Shown: positions 16,890 through 25,318 of the stretch, in pieces
How the letters are laid out: every line of letters starts with the position of its first letter
How positions within the stretch are numbered: the stretch's first letter is position 1
Source: Pedobacter gandavensis
Lineage (GTDB): Bacteria; Bacteroidota; Bacteroidia; Sphingobacteriales; Sphingobacteriaceae
Reading direction: 5' to 3'
NCBI RefSeq assembly: GCF_014172405.1
Contig: NZ_WNXC01000002.1
Location: 434,001 to 498,000 of the forward strand
Length of the DNA stretch: 64,000 nt
Translations under genes and position numbers: made by a program
Notes under the pieces: model-generated
What the model saw: the letters and a program-made list of their open reading frames with translations, nothing else
Database searches by the model: none
Told to the model about the DNA's origin: nothing

Positions 16890-19253
16890 TTATTCGTATT
16901 TAAGGGCATCAACTGGGTTTGCTTTGGCCACTTTAACCGATTGCATGGAAACCGTAAACAAGGCAATCAGCAAGGATAAAACGATGGCGATGGCAAATGG
17001 GATAAAAGAAATTTCCACCCGAAATTCATATTTAGAAAGCCATTTATTAATGACGATATAGGCTACCGGGAAGGCAATTAGATTGGCAATGACCACGAGT
17101 TTAATAAAATCTTTATTCAGTAAAGTAAGGATGTGGAGGGTATTCGCGCCCAAAACTTTTCGTATACTGATTTCTTTTTTTCGTTGTTCGGCCATGAATA
17201 GTGTAAGTCCAAGTAAGCCCAGACAAGAAATAAACACTGCAAAACCACCAAACCAATTGGCCAGCGTACCCAGCAGTTTTTCACTATTAAACTTCGCTTC
17301 AAAGCTATCACTTAAAAAAGTAACTGAGGTTGGGTATTCAGGATTGATCTCTTTCATAATGGACTGCACTTGAGCTATAGAAGTGCTGATATTTTGCGCA
17401 GGATTTAAGCGCATAGCCAATACACCTTCCCCAGCAAAGCCATTTCTAATGATCAGTGGTGTGGCAGTTTGATAAGGATTATCCATCACAAAATTCTTCA
17501 TCACGCCGATTATCGTCAACTGACGATCATCTATCTGAATCACCGAACCGACTGGTTTTTTAAGCCCCATGACCTTAACCGCGGCTTCATTGATTACCGT
17601 ATTTGCTGAATCATTAAACTGAGGAGAAAAATTCCTCCCGCTCTGCATAGTTGAGCCTAGGGTAGCTACAAAATCAGAATTGGCATATCTATAATTGAAA
17701 ATGAAGCTTTCGTTCGGGCCTTTTCCTGGCCAGCCGACTGTAGTGGTATTGTTCCCCCCACTAGTCAGGCTTAGGCTAAAAAGACTGGCATTGCTAACTG
17801 CTCCTGATTTCAGTAACCTATCGCGTAGCAATGTGGCTTTTGAGAAATCTTCTAACACACCTTCTAGTGGAATTTCCACCAATCCATTTCTATCATAGCC
17901 AACCGGCTTGTTCTGGATAAAAGTAAGCTGCTGATAAATGACAGCGGTGCAAATGATTAGACTGGAGGCGAATACAAACTGGAAGATCACCAATACTTTC
18001 CTGATGGATAACGAAGCACCACCAGTCTTGCTAAAGCCCTTTAATACCTTCACTGGTTCAAAAGAAGATAGGTAAAAAGCAGGGTAGCTACCGGCAATAA
18101 AACCGGTAAAAAGTGTCAATCCAACTAATACAGCCCAAAATTTCCAGTCGGCATAATTGAGGGTTAGGTAGCTATTTAGTAATCCATTAAAATAAGGAAG
18201 ACTAATTTCTATGAGTATAAAGGCGACGATCATCCCCAAAAAGGCGAGTAACATGGACTCCAGAATAAACTGGCTGATCAATGATTTCCTTGCGGCACCA
18301 ATGGCTTTTCTCACGCCAACTTCCTTTGCTCTCTTTTCGGACCTTGCGGTAGAAAGGTTCATGAAATTAATGCAGGCGATAAGTAAAATACAAAAAGCAA
18401 GGATAAAGAAAATTCTTAGGGTATCGATCTGTCCGCCAACAGATTTTCCATTTTCAAAATGACTGTATAAATGCCATTTTGAAAGCGGGTGAATCAATGC
18501 AACAGCAGTACTCCCCTTATCATTTCTTTTGAAAATAGTATTCATGGAAGCGTTTACCTTTTCAAAAGAACTGTTGTCACGCAATTGAATAACGGTTAAA
18601 CAATGGCCATTTCCCCAACCTGTTCCAGCCACCCAAGGATTTATCTTTTTATACAACTCCCATGACATCAGGTAATCAAATTGAATACTGCTACTGCTGG
18701 GAACATCTTCCATGACCCCTTCTACGGTAAGCAATTCTTTACCACCAAATTTCAGAGTTTTATTCATTGGATCTGCATTACCAAACAGCACTTTAGCAAA
18801 CCTTTCCGTTAGAATTATTCCATTTGGAGATTTCAGTGCCTGATCTTTATTTCCCTTAATCATTTGATAATCGAAGATCTTAAGGAAGGATGGATCAGCA
18901 TACACCCCGAATTTTTTAAAGGACTTATCCTGATTACTCAATAGATATTCACGAGGATAGGTAGAATGAGAAGCATAGGCGATATCTGGCATGGTACTGC
19001 TCAGATAGGGGGCCATAATCCCAGATGTCCAGGCATAACTGACCGCGCCATCTCCACTTTTCATGTTGGTGTACACCACATACGTGCGGTCGTAACCCGT
19101 AGTATGTTTATCATAACTCCATTCGTAGGCTACATACAATAACAAAAGCATGCAGCTGGCGAGGCCAATTGCTAAGCCACCCACATTGATGAGTGTGTAA
19201 CCTTTGTTCTTCCAAAGGTTACGTATGGCGATTTTTAAATTTAGCTTGAACAT
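16890..19253 (-). CDS. MacB/FtsX-type ABC transporter permease (array member 2)
   Basis: This 787-residue two-module permease starts MFKLNLKIAIRNLWKNKGYT, with TM1 leading into LLLLYVAYEWSYDKHTTGYDR. The first FtsX block is at IACINFMNLSTARSEKRAKEVGVRK and the second at ISCLGLLGLTLFMAEQRKKEISIRK, ending ANPVDALKYE. The YVAYEW and HLYSHFENGKSVGGQ features are shared with array member 5 (HLYGDFEKGHSSGGK), pointing to a paralogous pair. It lies 17 nt after member 1. Members of this family act as dimers with a LolD-like ATPase, and the nearest ATPase upstream is at 21638. Confidence 0.88.
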   Translation of the reverse strand: MFKLNLKIAIRNLWKNKGYTLINVGGLAIGLASCMLLLLYVAYEWSYDKHTTGYDRTYVVYTNMKSGDGAVSYAWTSGIMAPYLSSTMPDIAYASHSTYPREYLLSNQDKSFKKFGVYADPSFLKIFDYQMIKGNKDQALKSPNGIILTERFAKVLFGNADPMNKTLKFGGKELLTVEGVMEDVPSSSSIQFDYLMSWELYKKINPWVAGTGWGNGHCLTVIQLRDNSSFEKVNASMNTIFKRNDKGSTAVALIHPLSKWHLYSHFENGKSVGGQIDTLRIFFILAFCILLIACINFMNLSTARSEKRAKEVGVRKAIGAARKSLISQFILESMLLAFLGMIVAFILIEISLPYFNGLLNSYLTLNYADWKFWAVLVGLTLFTGFIAGSYPAFYLSSFEPVKVLKGFSKTGGASLSIRKVLVIFQFVFASSLIICTAVIYQQLTFIQNKPVGYDRNGLVEIPLEGVLEDFSKATLLRDRLLKSGAVSNASLFSLSLTSGGNNTTTVGWPGKGPNESFIFNYRYANSDFVATLGSTMQSGRNFSPQFNDSANTVINEAAVKVMGLKKPVGSVIQIDDRQLTIIGVMKNFVMDNPYQTATPLIIRNGFAGEGVLAMRLNPAQNISTSIAQVQSIMKEINPEYPTSVTFLSDSFEAKFNSEKLLGTLANWFGGFAVFISCLGLLGLTLFMAEQRKKEISIRKVLGANTLHILTLLNKDFIKLVVIANLIAFPVAYIVINKWLSKYEFRVEISFIPFAIAIVLSLLIALFTVSMQSVKVAKANPVDALKYE

Positions 19254-19270
19254 ATCTTTAGATTAAGGTA

Positions 19271-21622
19271 TTATTCATATTTAAGCGCATCTACAGGTTT
19301 AGCATTGGCCGTTTTATAAGCCTGCATACTAACCGTCAACACCGTTACCAAAACAGAAACAAATGCCGCGGCAAGGAATGGCCATATAGACATTGTGCTG
19401 CGATAGGCAAAACTTGACAACCAGGAACTTGCCAATATGTAAGCGATCGGAATGGCGATCAGATTTGCGGTCAGCACCAGAATCAGAAAAGTTTTATTGA
19501 TCATCTTTAAGATGTCTTTCGTTTCTGCACCCAATACTTTTCTTACGCCAATTTCTTTGGTACGTTCTTGTACCGTAAAAGATGCCAATGCAAACAAACC
19601 CAATATCGCCAAAGCAAGTGTCACATAAGTAAACACGTTGAAAATCTTGTCGAGCCTAACATACTGAATATAGACATTGGCAAAACTCTGATCCAGCCAG
19701 GTATATTGAAATGGAAAAGGTTCCACGGACTGCCAAAGGTTTTTAATCTCAGCTACTGTTTCCTGTGTATGTTGACCATTAACCTTCAGTATCACCTGAT
19801 CAGCAGTATTGGAATTTTTAGTTTCTACCATAAAGACTGTGGGTTCAGCAGCAAATTCCATCCCCTTTTGAACATGATCCTTTACAACACCTACAATGAC
19901 CTGGTCATTGATCCATTTCTTCCCAATCAAGTCCTTCAGTCCATATTTTTTAACTGCAGCCTCATTCACCATGACTGCGGTACTGTCTGTCTTAAACTTA
20001 CTGGAAATCAACCTACCTGATAGCGCAGGCATCCCCATTACTTCGAAATAATCAAAATCAACAGTTACCACACTTAAGTTTTGTACTGGCTGACCGTTGA
20101 ACTCACGACCGATCACCTGCATCGCTTTAACACCCGGATAATAATTTACCCTACTCACCTCAGTTACCCCGTCTATTTTCAATAAGCGGTCTTTTATCGG
20201 TTGAAAATTCAATCTAGTCTCCCCTTTTCTAATTTTAAACACCATCACATGGTCTTTATTAAAGCCCACATCTTGATTTTTAATATAGTTCACCTGCTGT
20301 TTAATAATGATCAATGCGATGATGAAAACAATAGCTACTATAAATTGGATAGAGATCAATACTTTACGCATCCACAAGCTTCCGGTTCCTCTGGAAAAAT
20401 TCCCCTTCAACACCTTTACAGGCTCATAACTAGACAGGAAGAAGGCAGCATATCCACCAGAAATGACAATTACGAATAACATAACAAACCCTATCTGAAG
20501 GCCCAGTTGTCCAGGATTGTTGTAAGTAAATAAAGACAAATCCATATCCATCAATCGGTTCATTATTGGGAGGGATACTTCTGCAAAAACTAAGGCCAAC
20601 AATAACGCGACCAAACACTGAATGGTAGTTTCTGTTAAAAAATACCTGATCAAATTGCCTTTGGCAGCGCCCAAAACTTTTCGGATGCCAGTTTCTTTTG
20701 CTCTTTTAACAGATTGTGCAATTGATAAATTGGTAAAATTGATACAGGCAATAATGAGTAATAGGGAAGAAAACAGTACCAGAATAGTAACCATCTTAGG
20801 ATTTCCTCTTTTAGTAGGATCCATCAGGCTAGTTGAATGCAGGTATACCTCCGTTACAGGTAAAGCGATCAGCGTGGTTTTCTGCATACTCGCCTCTTTT
20901 TTCACCATAGGCAATTTTTGAAATGCAGCATTTAGCTTCTTATTAAATTCCACAGGATCTGTTCCAGGCTTGGCTTTTAAGTAGGTATAAAAATTCCCAT
21001 TGTTCCAACCATCCCCTGTCGAACTTTTCTTTACAAAACCTTCAATTTCGATATGCTCAGGGGTATTTGGCAGTTCATAGACTCCGCTGACAATATAGCG
21101 TTGAGTGGTATTGATTAATAAAGTCTGCCCCACTGGATTGGTTTTTCCGAAAATCTTTTCACTTACTGGTTGACTGAGTACAATCTGATCTTTTGATACA
21201 ATCGATGATTTTGCAGCTCCATAAATAAATTTATAAGGAAAAAGATTAAACCAATTGCTGTCTACCCCAAGGATATGGTCAACATACATTTCAGTTGGCC
21301 CTGAACTCAACAAACGTTGGCGAGTATCCCATACATAATAACGGCCATAATCCTCAATTTCAGGAGTCATCTCCTTTAATGCAGGTGCCAACTCTGCCGG
21401 ACTAGAAGCATATTCATCCTGATCTGGCCCTCCTTTAATAGATAGACGGTAGACATTTTCTGCATTAGGATTCCAGGTATCATAACTCCTTTCGTTATTG
21501 GCGTATAAAAGGATAATGAGAAAACCAGCAAGACCAATGGAAAGGCCAAATATATTCATTAAGGTATAGCCTTTGGTTTTCCAAAGGTTGCGTAATGCTA
21601 TTTTTAGATTGAGTCGGAACAT
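19271..21622 (-). CDS. MacB/FtsX-type ABC transporter permease (array member 1)
   Basis: This 783-residue two-module permease directly follows the first ATPase (15-nt gap). N-terminal MFRLNLKIALRNLWKTKGYT; TM1 about 20-42; first FtsX block at IACINFTNLSIAQSVKRAKETGIRK; second TM at VLISIQFIVAIVFIIALIIIKQ; second FtsX block at LGLFALASFTVQERTKEIGVRK; C terminus AKPVDALKYE. Being next to ATPase 1 and the adaptor, it is the best candidate for the core MacB-like subunit of the operon. No TolC-type outer-membrane partner is encoded within the array. Confidence 0.88.
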   Translation of the reverse strand: MFRLNLKIALRNLWKTKGYTLMNIFGLSIGLAGFLIILLYANNERSYDTWNPNAENVYRLSIKGGPDQDEYASSPAELAPALKEMTPEIEDYGRYYVWDTRQRLLSSGPTEMYVDHILGVDSNWFNLFPYKFIYGAAKSSIVSKDQIVLSQPVSEKIFGKTNPVGQTLLINTTQRYIVSGVYELPNTPEHIEIEGFVKKSSTGDGWNNGNFYTYLKAKPGTDPVEFNKKLNAAFQKLPMVKKEASMQKTTLIALPVTEVYLHSTSLMDPTKRGNPKMVTILVLFSSLLLIIACINFTNLSIAQSVKRAKETGIRKVLGAAKGNLIRYFLTETTIQCLVALLLALVFAEVSLPIMNRLMDMDLSLFTYNNPGQLGLQIGFVMLFVIVISGGYAAFFLSSYEPVKVLKGNFSRGTGSLWMRKVLISIQFIVAIVFIIALIIIKQQVNYIKNQDVGFNKDHVMVFKIRKGETRLNFQPIKDRLLKIDGVTEVSRVNYYPGVKAMQVIGREFNGQPVQNLSVVTVDFDYFEVMGMPALSGRLISSKFKTDSTAVMVNEAAVKKYGLKDLIGKKWINDQVIVGVVKDHVQKGMEFAAEPTVFMVETKNSNTADQVILKVNGQHTQETVAEIKNLWQSVEPFPFQYTWLDQSFANVYIQYVRLDKIFNVFTYVTLALAILGLFALASFTVQERTKEIGVRKVLGAETKDILKMINKTFLILVLTANLIAIPIAYILASSWLSSFAYRSTMSIWPFLAAAFVSVLVTVLTVSMQAYKTANAKPVDALKYE

Positions 21623-21637
21623 GAGGTTGTCGTATTT

Positions 21638-22336
21638 TTAAATCAATTCTTCTGTACGGGTTTTGTTGATTTTCTCCGAGATCACATGACCGTCTTTTAA
21701 ATTGATAATGCGGTTAGAGAAACTGGCGTCATGAGAAGAGTGCGTCACCATGACAATAGTAGTTCCTGTTTCATTGAGTTCACAAAGCAATTCCATGACT
21801 TCATTACCATGAGAACTGTCCAGGTTCCCGGTAGGCTCATCGGCAAGTACCAATTTAGGTTTGGTAACCAATGCTCTGGCTACAGCTACCCTTTGCTGCT
21901 GTCCGCCGGAAAGTTGTTGAGGAAAATGCCCGCTTCTGTTCACAATATTCATCCTTTCGATAATCTCATTCACCAATCGTTTGCGCTCTGGTGCAGCTAC
22001 TTTATTATAAATTAATGGCAGCTCAATGTTTTCGAAAACTGTCAATTCATCAATCAGATTAAAGTTCTGAAAAACGAATCCCATATTACGTTTCCTGAAG
22101 TTAGAGCGTTCTTTGTCGTTCAGCTTCAACAATTCCGTATCTATGAATTTGTAGCTACCACTTTCTGGTTTGTCCAATAAGCCCATCACATTTAGGAGGG
22201 TAGATTTTCCACATCCAGATGGCCCCATAATGGACACAAATTCACCTTCTTTAACATGCAGGTTGATCCCATTTAAAGCAGTAGTTTCAATTTCTTCAGT
22301 TTTGTAAACTTTTTCCAGGTTTTCGATTTTTATCAT
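21638..22336 (-). CDS. MacB/LolD-family ABC transporter ATP-binding protein (first ATPase of the array)
   Basis: This 232-residue ATPase has a fully canonical motif set: Walker A GPSGCGKS, Q-loop FVFQNFNL, signature LSGGQQQRVAVARAL, Walker B LVLADEPTGNLDS and switch His in VMVTHSSHDASF. This is the usual partner type for FtsX-fold permeases. It follows the adaptor after a 125-bp gap that contains an imperfect hairpin, and is 15 nt upstream of permease 1. It is likely to energise permeases 1-4. Confidence 0.93.
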   Translation of the reverse strand: MIKIENLEKVYKTEEIETTALNGINLHVKEGEFVSIMGPSGCGKSTLLNVMGLLDKPESGSYKFIDTELLKLNDKERSNFRKRNMGFVFQNFNLIDELTVFENIELPLIYNKVAAPERKRLVNEIIERMNIVNRSGHFPQQLSGGQQQRVAVARALVTKPKLVLADEPTGNLDSSHGNEVMELLCELNETGTTIVMVTHSSHDASFSNRIINLKDGHVISEKINKTRTEELI

Positions 22337-22371
22337 GGCTATATTTTTTCAGTTTAACATTTTTCAAGGAA

Positions 22372-22412
22372 GGTTCGTACCCGGGCAAACGCATGTCCAC
22401 GGGCACAAAACC
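22372..22412 (-). other. Imperfect intercistronic hairpin between adaptor and first ATPase
   Basis: On the minus strand GGTTTTGTGCCCG pairs with CGGGTACGAACC (one bulge, G-U pairs), loop of about 16 nt. No T-tract follows. It could stabilise the adaptor message or set its stoichiometry relative to the downstream genes; this is inference. Confidence 0.35.
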
Positions 22413-22461
22413 TAATTTTAAATCTTTTATACTTTTGTCTGCCAGCCTTAAGCCAGCATTT

Positions 22462-23706
22462 TTATTTACTTACTTCAACGATATCGTATTGATTAAACTG
22501 GTCGTAAGATGAAGTGATGACATCTTCCCCTTTTTGTAATCCTTCCAGTACTTCATAATACTTGTGGTTTTTACGGCCAATTTTCACATTTCTTTTAGTG
22601 GCTTTACCATCTTTCAAGACGAATACCCAGGTACCTCCGGTGCTTTGGAAAAACTGTCCTTGTGCGATCAACAATGATTTACTGTTATCAGAAAGGGTCA
22701 GTTTCACTTGCATAGATAAACCTCTTCTCAGGTCTTCAGGTGATTTACCATCAAATACGAGTTCCACTTGAAACTGGCCGGCAGTAACCTCAGGGATTAC
22801 TTTCCTCACTAACAATTTATAAGTATTCCCATTGAATTCTACACTGGCAGTCTGTCCTTCTTTCACCCTATTTACATAATATTCGTCTACACTGGCTTGT
22901 AATTTATACCCTTGCAGTACGTCAATTTTCCCCAACATTTCATTAGGACTATAAGACTTACCTATAACCGGATCGTAAGAGGAGAGACGACCGGCTACAG
23001 GCGCCTTAATAGTCATATTTTCTATATTTTGTCTGATTGTTTCCAGACTTTCATTCATTCTTCCGATAGAAATGTCAATTTGTTTCAACTGCATAATCCT
23101 ACCCTGGTTTTCCTGTTTGATGGCTTGTCGCAAAATCCCTCTCCTACCCTGATAGTATTCATAATCCTGATTTGAAGTATTGAATTCCTCTCTGGTGATC
23201 ACATTTTTCTTAAACAAAGCACTATCGATTTTGTATTTACGGCTTGCTGTTCTCAACTTATCTTCAATTTCCATCATATCCTGTCCCATCACACGTTGAT
23301 TTTGTTCCAGGTCTAATCTCAATTTTCTCAATTGATTGATCTGCTCAGTGATGCTCGTTTCGCTAGAGGTATAGCTTGATAAAGCATTTGGATTGGCGAT
23401 TCTTAATAAAGGTGTCCCCTTTACTACCGATGCTCCGTTTTCTGTGAAGATCTCGGCTACAGTTCCGCCCTCTGGAGAACTCACAATTACAGAAGTCAAA
23501 GGAACAACACTGGCATTTAACAATACCACATCTTCAAAATCTCCGAAAGTTACCTGGCTAATAGTCAGTTTTTCCGCATCGGCTTTGTAAACCTTATTTA
23601 ATGACAAACTATATCCGTAACCTACCAAGCCCACTAAAACCACCGCACCTACAATACTTAATATCGTTTTCTTATTGAACCGTTTTTTCTTTATGATCTT
23701 ATCCAT
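22462..23706 (-). CDS. Periplasmic adaptor (membrane-fusion, HlyD/MacA-like) subunit
   Basis: This 414-residue protein has a single N-terminal TM (about residues 15-35, KTILSIVGAVVLVGLVGYGYSL), a split lipoyl/barrel-sandwich region (VIVSSPEGGTVAEIFTENGASV and TIKAPVAGRLSSYDP), a helical hairpin of coiled coil between them (about 115-215) and a C-terminal beta-barrel/MP domain. MacA-type adaptors link a MacB-like permease to an outer-membrane channel. I placed the start at ATG 23706 (MDKIIKKKRF); the frame is open 23 codons further but a sigma-54 promoter at 23752-23735 lies in that stretch. It is the first gene of the eight-gene MacB array. Confidence 0.88.
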   Translation of the reverse strand: MDKIIKKKRFNKKTILSIVGAVVLVGLVGYGYSLSLNKVYKADAEKLTISQVTFGDFEDVVLLNASVVPLTSVIVSSPEGGTVAEIFTENGASVVKGTPLLRIANPNALSSYTSSETSITEQINQLRKLRLDLEQNQRVMGQDMMEIEDKLRTASRKYKIDSALFKKNVITREEFNTSNQDYEYYQGRRGILRQAIKQENQGRIMQLKQIDISIGRMNESLETIRQNIENMTIKAPVAGRLSSYDPVIGKSYSPNEMLGKIDVLQGYKLQASVDEYYVNRVKEGQTASVEFNGNTYKLLVRKVIPEVTAGQFQVELVFDGKSPEDLRRGLSMQVKLTLSDNSKSLLIAQGQFFQSTGGTWVFVLKDGKATKRNVKIGRKNHKYYEVLEGLQKGEDVITSSYDQFNQYDIVEVSK

Positions 23707-23734
23707 TTTTGTATTACGCTTATTGTTCAGCCAT

Positions 23735-23752
23735 AAGCGAAGGCTGTGCCAA
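23735..23752 (-). promoter_or_regulatory. Sigma-54 (RpoN) promoter of the MacB array
   Basis: The minus strand reads TTGGCACAGCCTTCGCTTA: TGGCAC (-24), N5, TCGCT (-12), with GG and GC exactly 10 nt apart, one mismatch to TGGCAC-N5-TTGCW. The expected transcription start is about 20 nt before the adaptor ATG at 23706. Confidence 0.82.
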
Positions 23753-23822
23753 TCTACCAAAACAATTTTATACACCTACAAATCAACAACTTAACTCTAT
23801 TTAACATTAAGAACCGTTCATA

Positions 23823-23853
23823 ATCGGACAGTAGCTGTACAGCATCGAACAGT
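23823..23853. promoter_or_regulatory. Candidate enhancer site (UAS) for the divergent NtrC-type regulator
   Basis: Clustered ACAG/CTGT half sites: direct repeats ATCGGACAGT (23823-23832) and ATCGAACAGT (23844-23853) flank the palindrome CTGTACAG (23835-23842). The site lies about 70-100 bp upstream of the -24 element, the normal distance for NtrC-family activators, and next to the regulator's own promoter. Confidence 0.5.
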
Positions 23854-23859
23854 TTCTTT

Positions 23860-23867
23860 TATTTTTG
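23860..23867 (+). promoter_or_regulatory. -7 promoter box of the response-regulator gene
   Basis: TATTTTTG on the + strand, 80 nt before the ATG at 23948, immediately beside the candidate UAS, which would allow autoregulation. Confidence 0.5.
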
Positions 23868-23947
23868 TTCCTAAAGAGGTAGGAAAGGAATCTATGGATT
23901 CCAATGGAGGGCAAGAAAAATATAGAAAAGCTTAAATTCATACCATA

Positions 23948-25318
23948 ATGATAGATGCTAATGTTTTAGTGATTGACGATGATGATGACATCTTACTAAG
24001 TGCGAGACTATTCTTAAAACAACATTTCAGCCAGGTGATCACCTGCAAATCTCCAAAAGAGATCAATGTGCTACTGAGTCATAATGAAGTAGATTTGATT
24101 TTGCTGGACATGAATTATCAAAAAGGGGCCAGTGATGGCCGTGAAGGATTGTATTGGCTGGAACATATCCTATCTATAGATAAAGATTATGTGGTTATCC
24201 TGATGACAGCCTATGGAAATGTAGAACTTGCTGTCCAAGCCATCAAGAAAGGTGCAACTGATTTTATCCTTAAACCATGGGAAAATGAGAAGCTGTTTGC
24301 CACCCTATCTTCTGCCTCCCGATTAAGGCAATCCAATAAAAAGGTAAAGAAACTGGAAAAGATTCATTCTTCGCTGCAAAAAGACCAAGCTAGACAATTC
24401 GAGCATATCGTTGGCAATTCTACACCGATCAAACATTTACAGAATACCTTAGTAAAGGTGGCACCAACTGATGCCAATGTCTTGATACTTGGCGAAAATG
24501 GAACAGGAAAACAAGTATTCGCTTACGAACTTCATAAGCATTCCTTAAGAAAGAACGCGATCTTTATGCACGTAGACTTAGGCTCTCTCAATGAGAACCT
24601 CTTTGAAAGTGAACTCTTTGGCTATGCGAAAGGTGCTTTTACAGATGCCAAAGAAGATAAACCTGGTAGATTTGAACTCGCCGAAGGCGGAACAATATTT
24701 CTCGATGAGATCGGGAATTTATCTCAGCCATTACAGGCAAAACTATTGAGCGTACTGCAAAACAGAACGGTTACCAGACTTGGAGAAAGCAAAGAAAGGA
24801 AAGTTAACGTCCGACTAATTACCGCTACCAATATGCCTTTAAATGAAATGGTAGCCAAGGGGACTTTCCGACAAGATTTACTATTCCGTATCAATACCGT
24901 AGAGTTATTACTACCTGGATTGTCAGAGCGAGGCGAGGACATTACACTATTGGCCAATCACTTTCTACATAGCTTCAGCGCCAAATACCATAAAAATCTT
25001 TACAAGTTTGAACCAAAAGCAGAGAGCCTATTATTAGGATACCACTGGCCGGGAAATGTGCGTGAACTACAACACGTAATTGAACGTGCGGTAATTATGG
25101 CTGATGGGATGGAAATATCTGCCCATGATTTACAGTTAAGTCCGCAGAAATTTGGCGGAACTCCAGTAATTCAACCGGAAATGGGATTGGAAGAAATGGA
25201 AAAATTGATGGTTCAAAAGGCAATCGATAAGCACAAAGGAAATATATCCAGGGCTGCATTGGAACTGGGTCTTACCCGGGCCGCGCTTTACCGACGCATA
25301 GAAAAGTTTGACCTATGA
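23948..25318 (+). CDS. Sigma-54-dependent response regulator (NtrC/AtoC family)
   Basis: This 456-residue protein has three domains: a receiver (1-125, acidic pocket VIDDDDD, phospho-acceptor Asp54 in LILLDMNY, Lys109), a sigma-54-interacting AAA+ domain (about 150-380, Walker A GENGTGKQ at 182-189, Walker B GGTIFLDEIG) and a Fis-type HTH (about 410-456, ISRAALELGLTRAALYRRI). The sigma-54 contact loop is GAFTDA (229-234) rather than the canonical GAFTGA. The gene is divergent from the MacB array, whose promoter is a sigma-54 type, and overlaps the kinase gene by 4 nt (ATGA). It is therefore the expected activator of the array. Confidence 0.93.
   Translation: MIDANVLVIDDDDDILLSARLFLKQHFSQVITCKSPKEINVLLSHNEVDLILLDMNYQKGASDGREGLYWLEHILSIDKDYVVILMTAYGNVELAVQAIKKGATDFILKPWENEKLFATLSSASRLRQSNKKVKKLEKIHSSLQKDQARQFEHIVGNSTPIKHLQNTLVKVAPTDANVLILGENGTGKQVFAYELHKHSLRKNAIFMHVDLGSLNENLFESELFGYAKGAFTDAKEDKPGRFELAEGGTIFLDEIGNLSQPLQAKLLSVLQNRTVTRLGESKERKVNVRLITATNMPLNEMVAKGTFRQDLLFRINTVELLLPGLSERGEDITLLANHFLHSFSAKYHKNLYKFEPKAESLLLGYHWPGNVRELQHVIERAVIMADGMEISAHDLQLSPQKFGGTPVIQPEMGLEEMEKLMVQKAIDKHKGNISRAALELGLTRAALYRRIEKFDL

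Noticed and set aside
19568..20020. 150-codon open frame on the + strand inside permease 1
   Set aside because: It lies fully opposite a well-supported permease gene, shows a cysteine/histidine-rich composition typical of antisense shadows and has no recognisable domain.
8785..21622. Permease array as a mobile element or recent tandem duplication
   Set aside because: No flanking repeats, transposase or integrase are seen, and the five proteins differ greatly outside their shared motifs, so the duplications are old.
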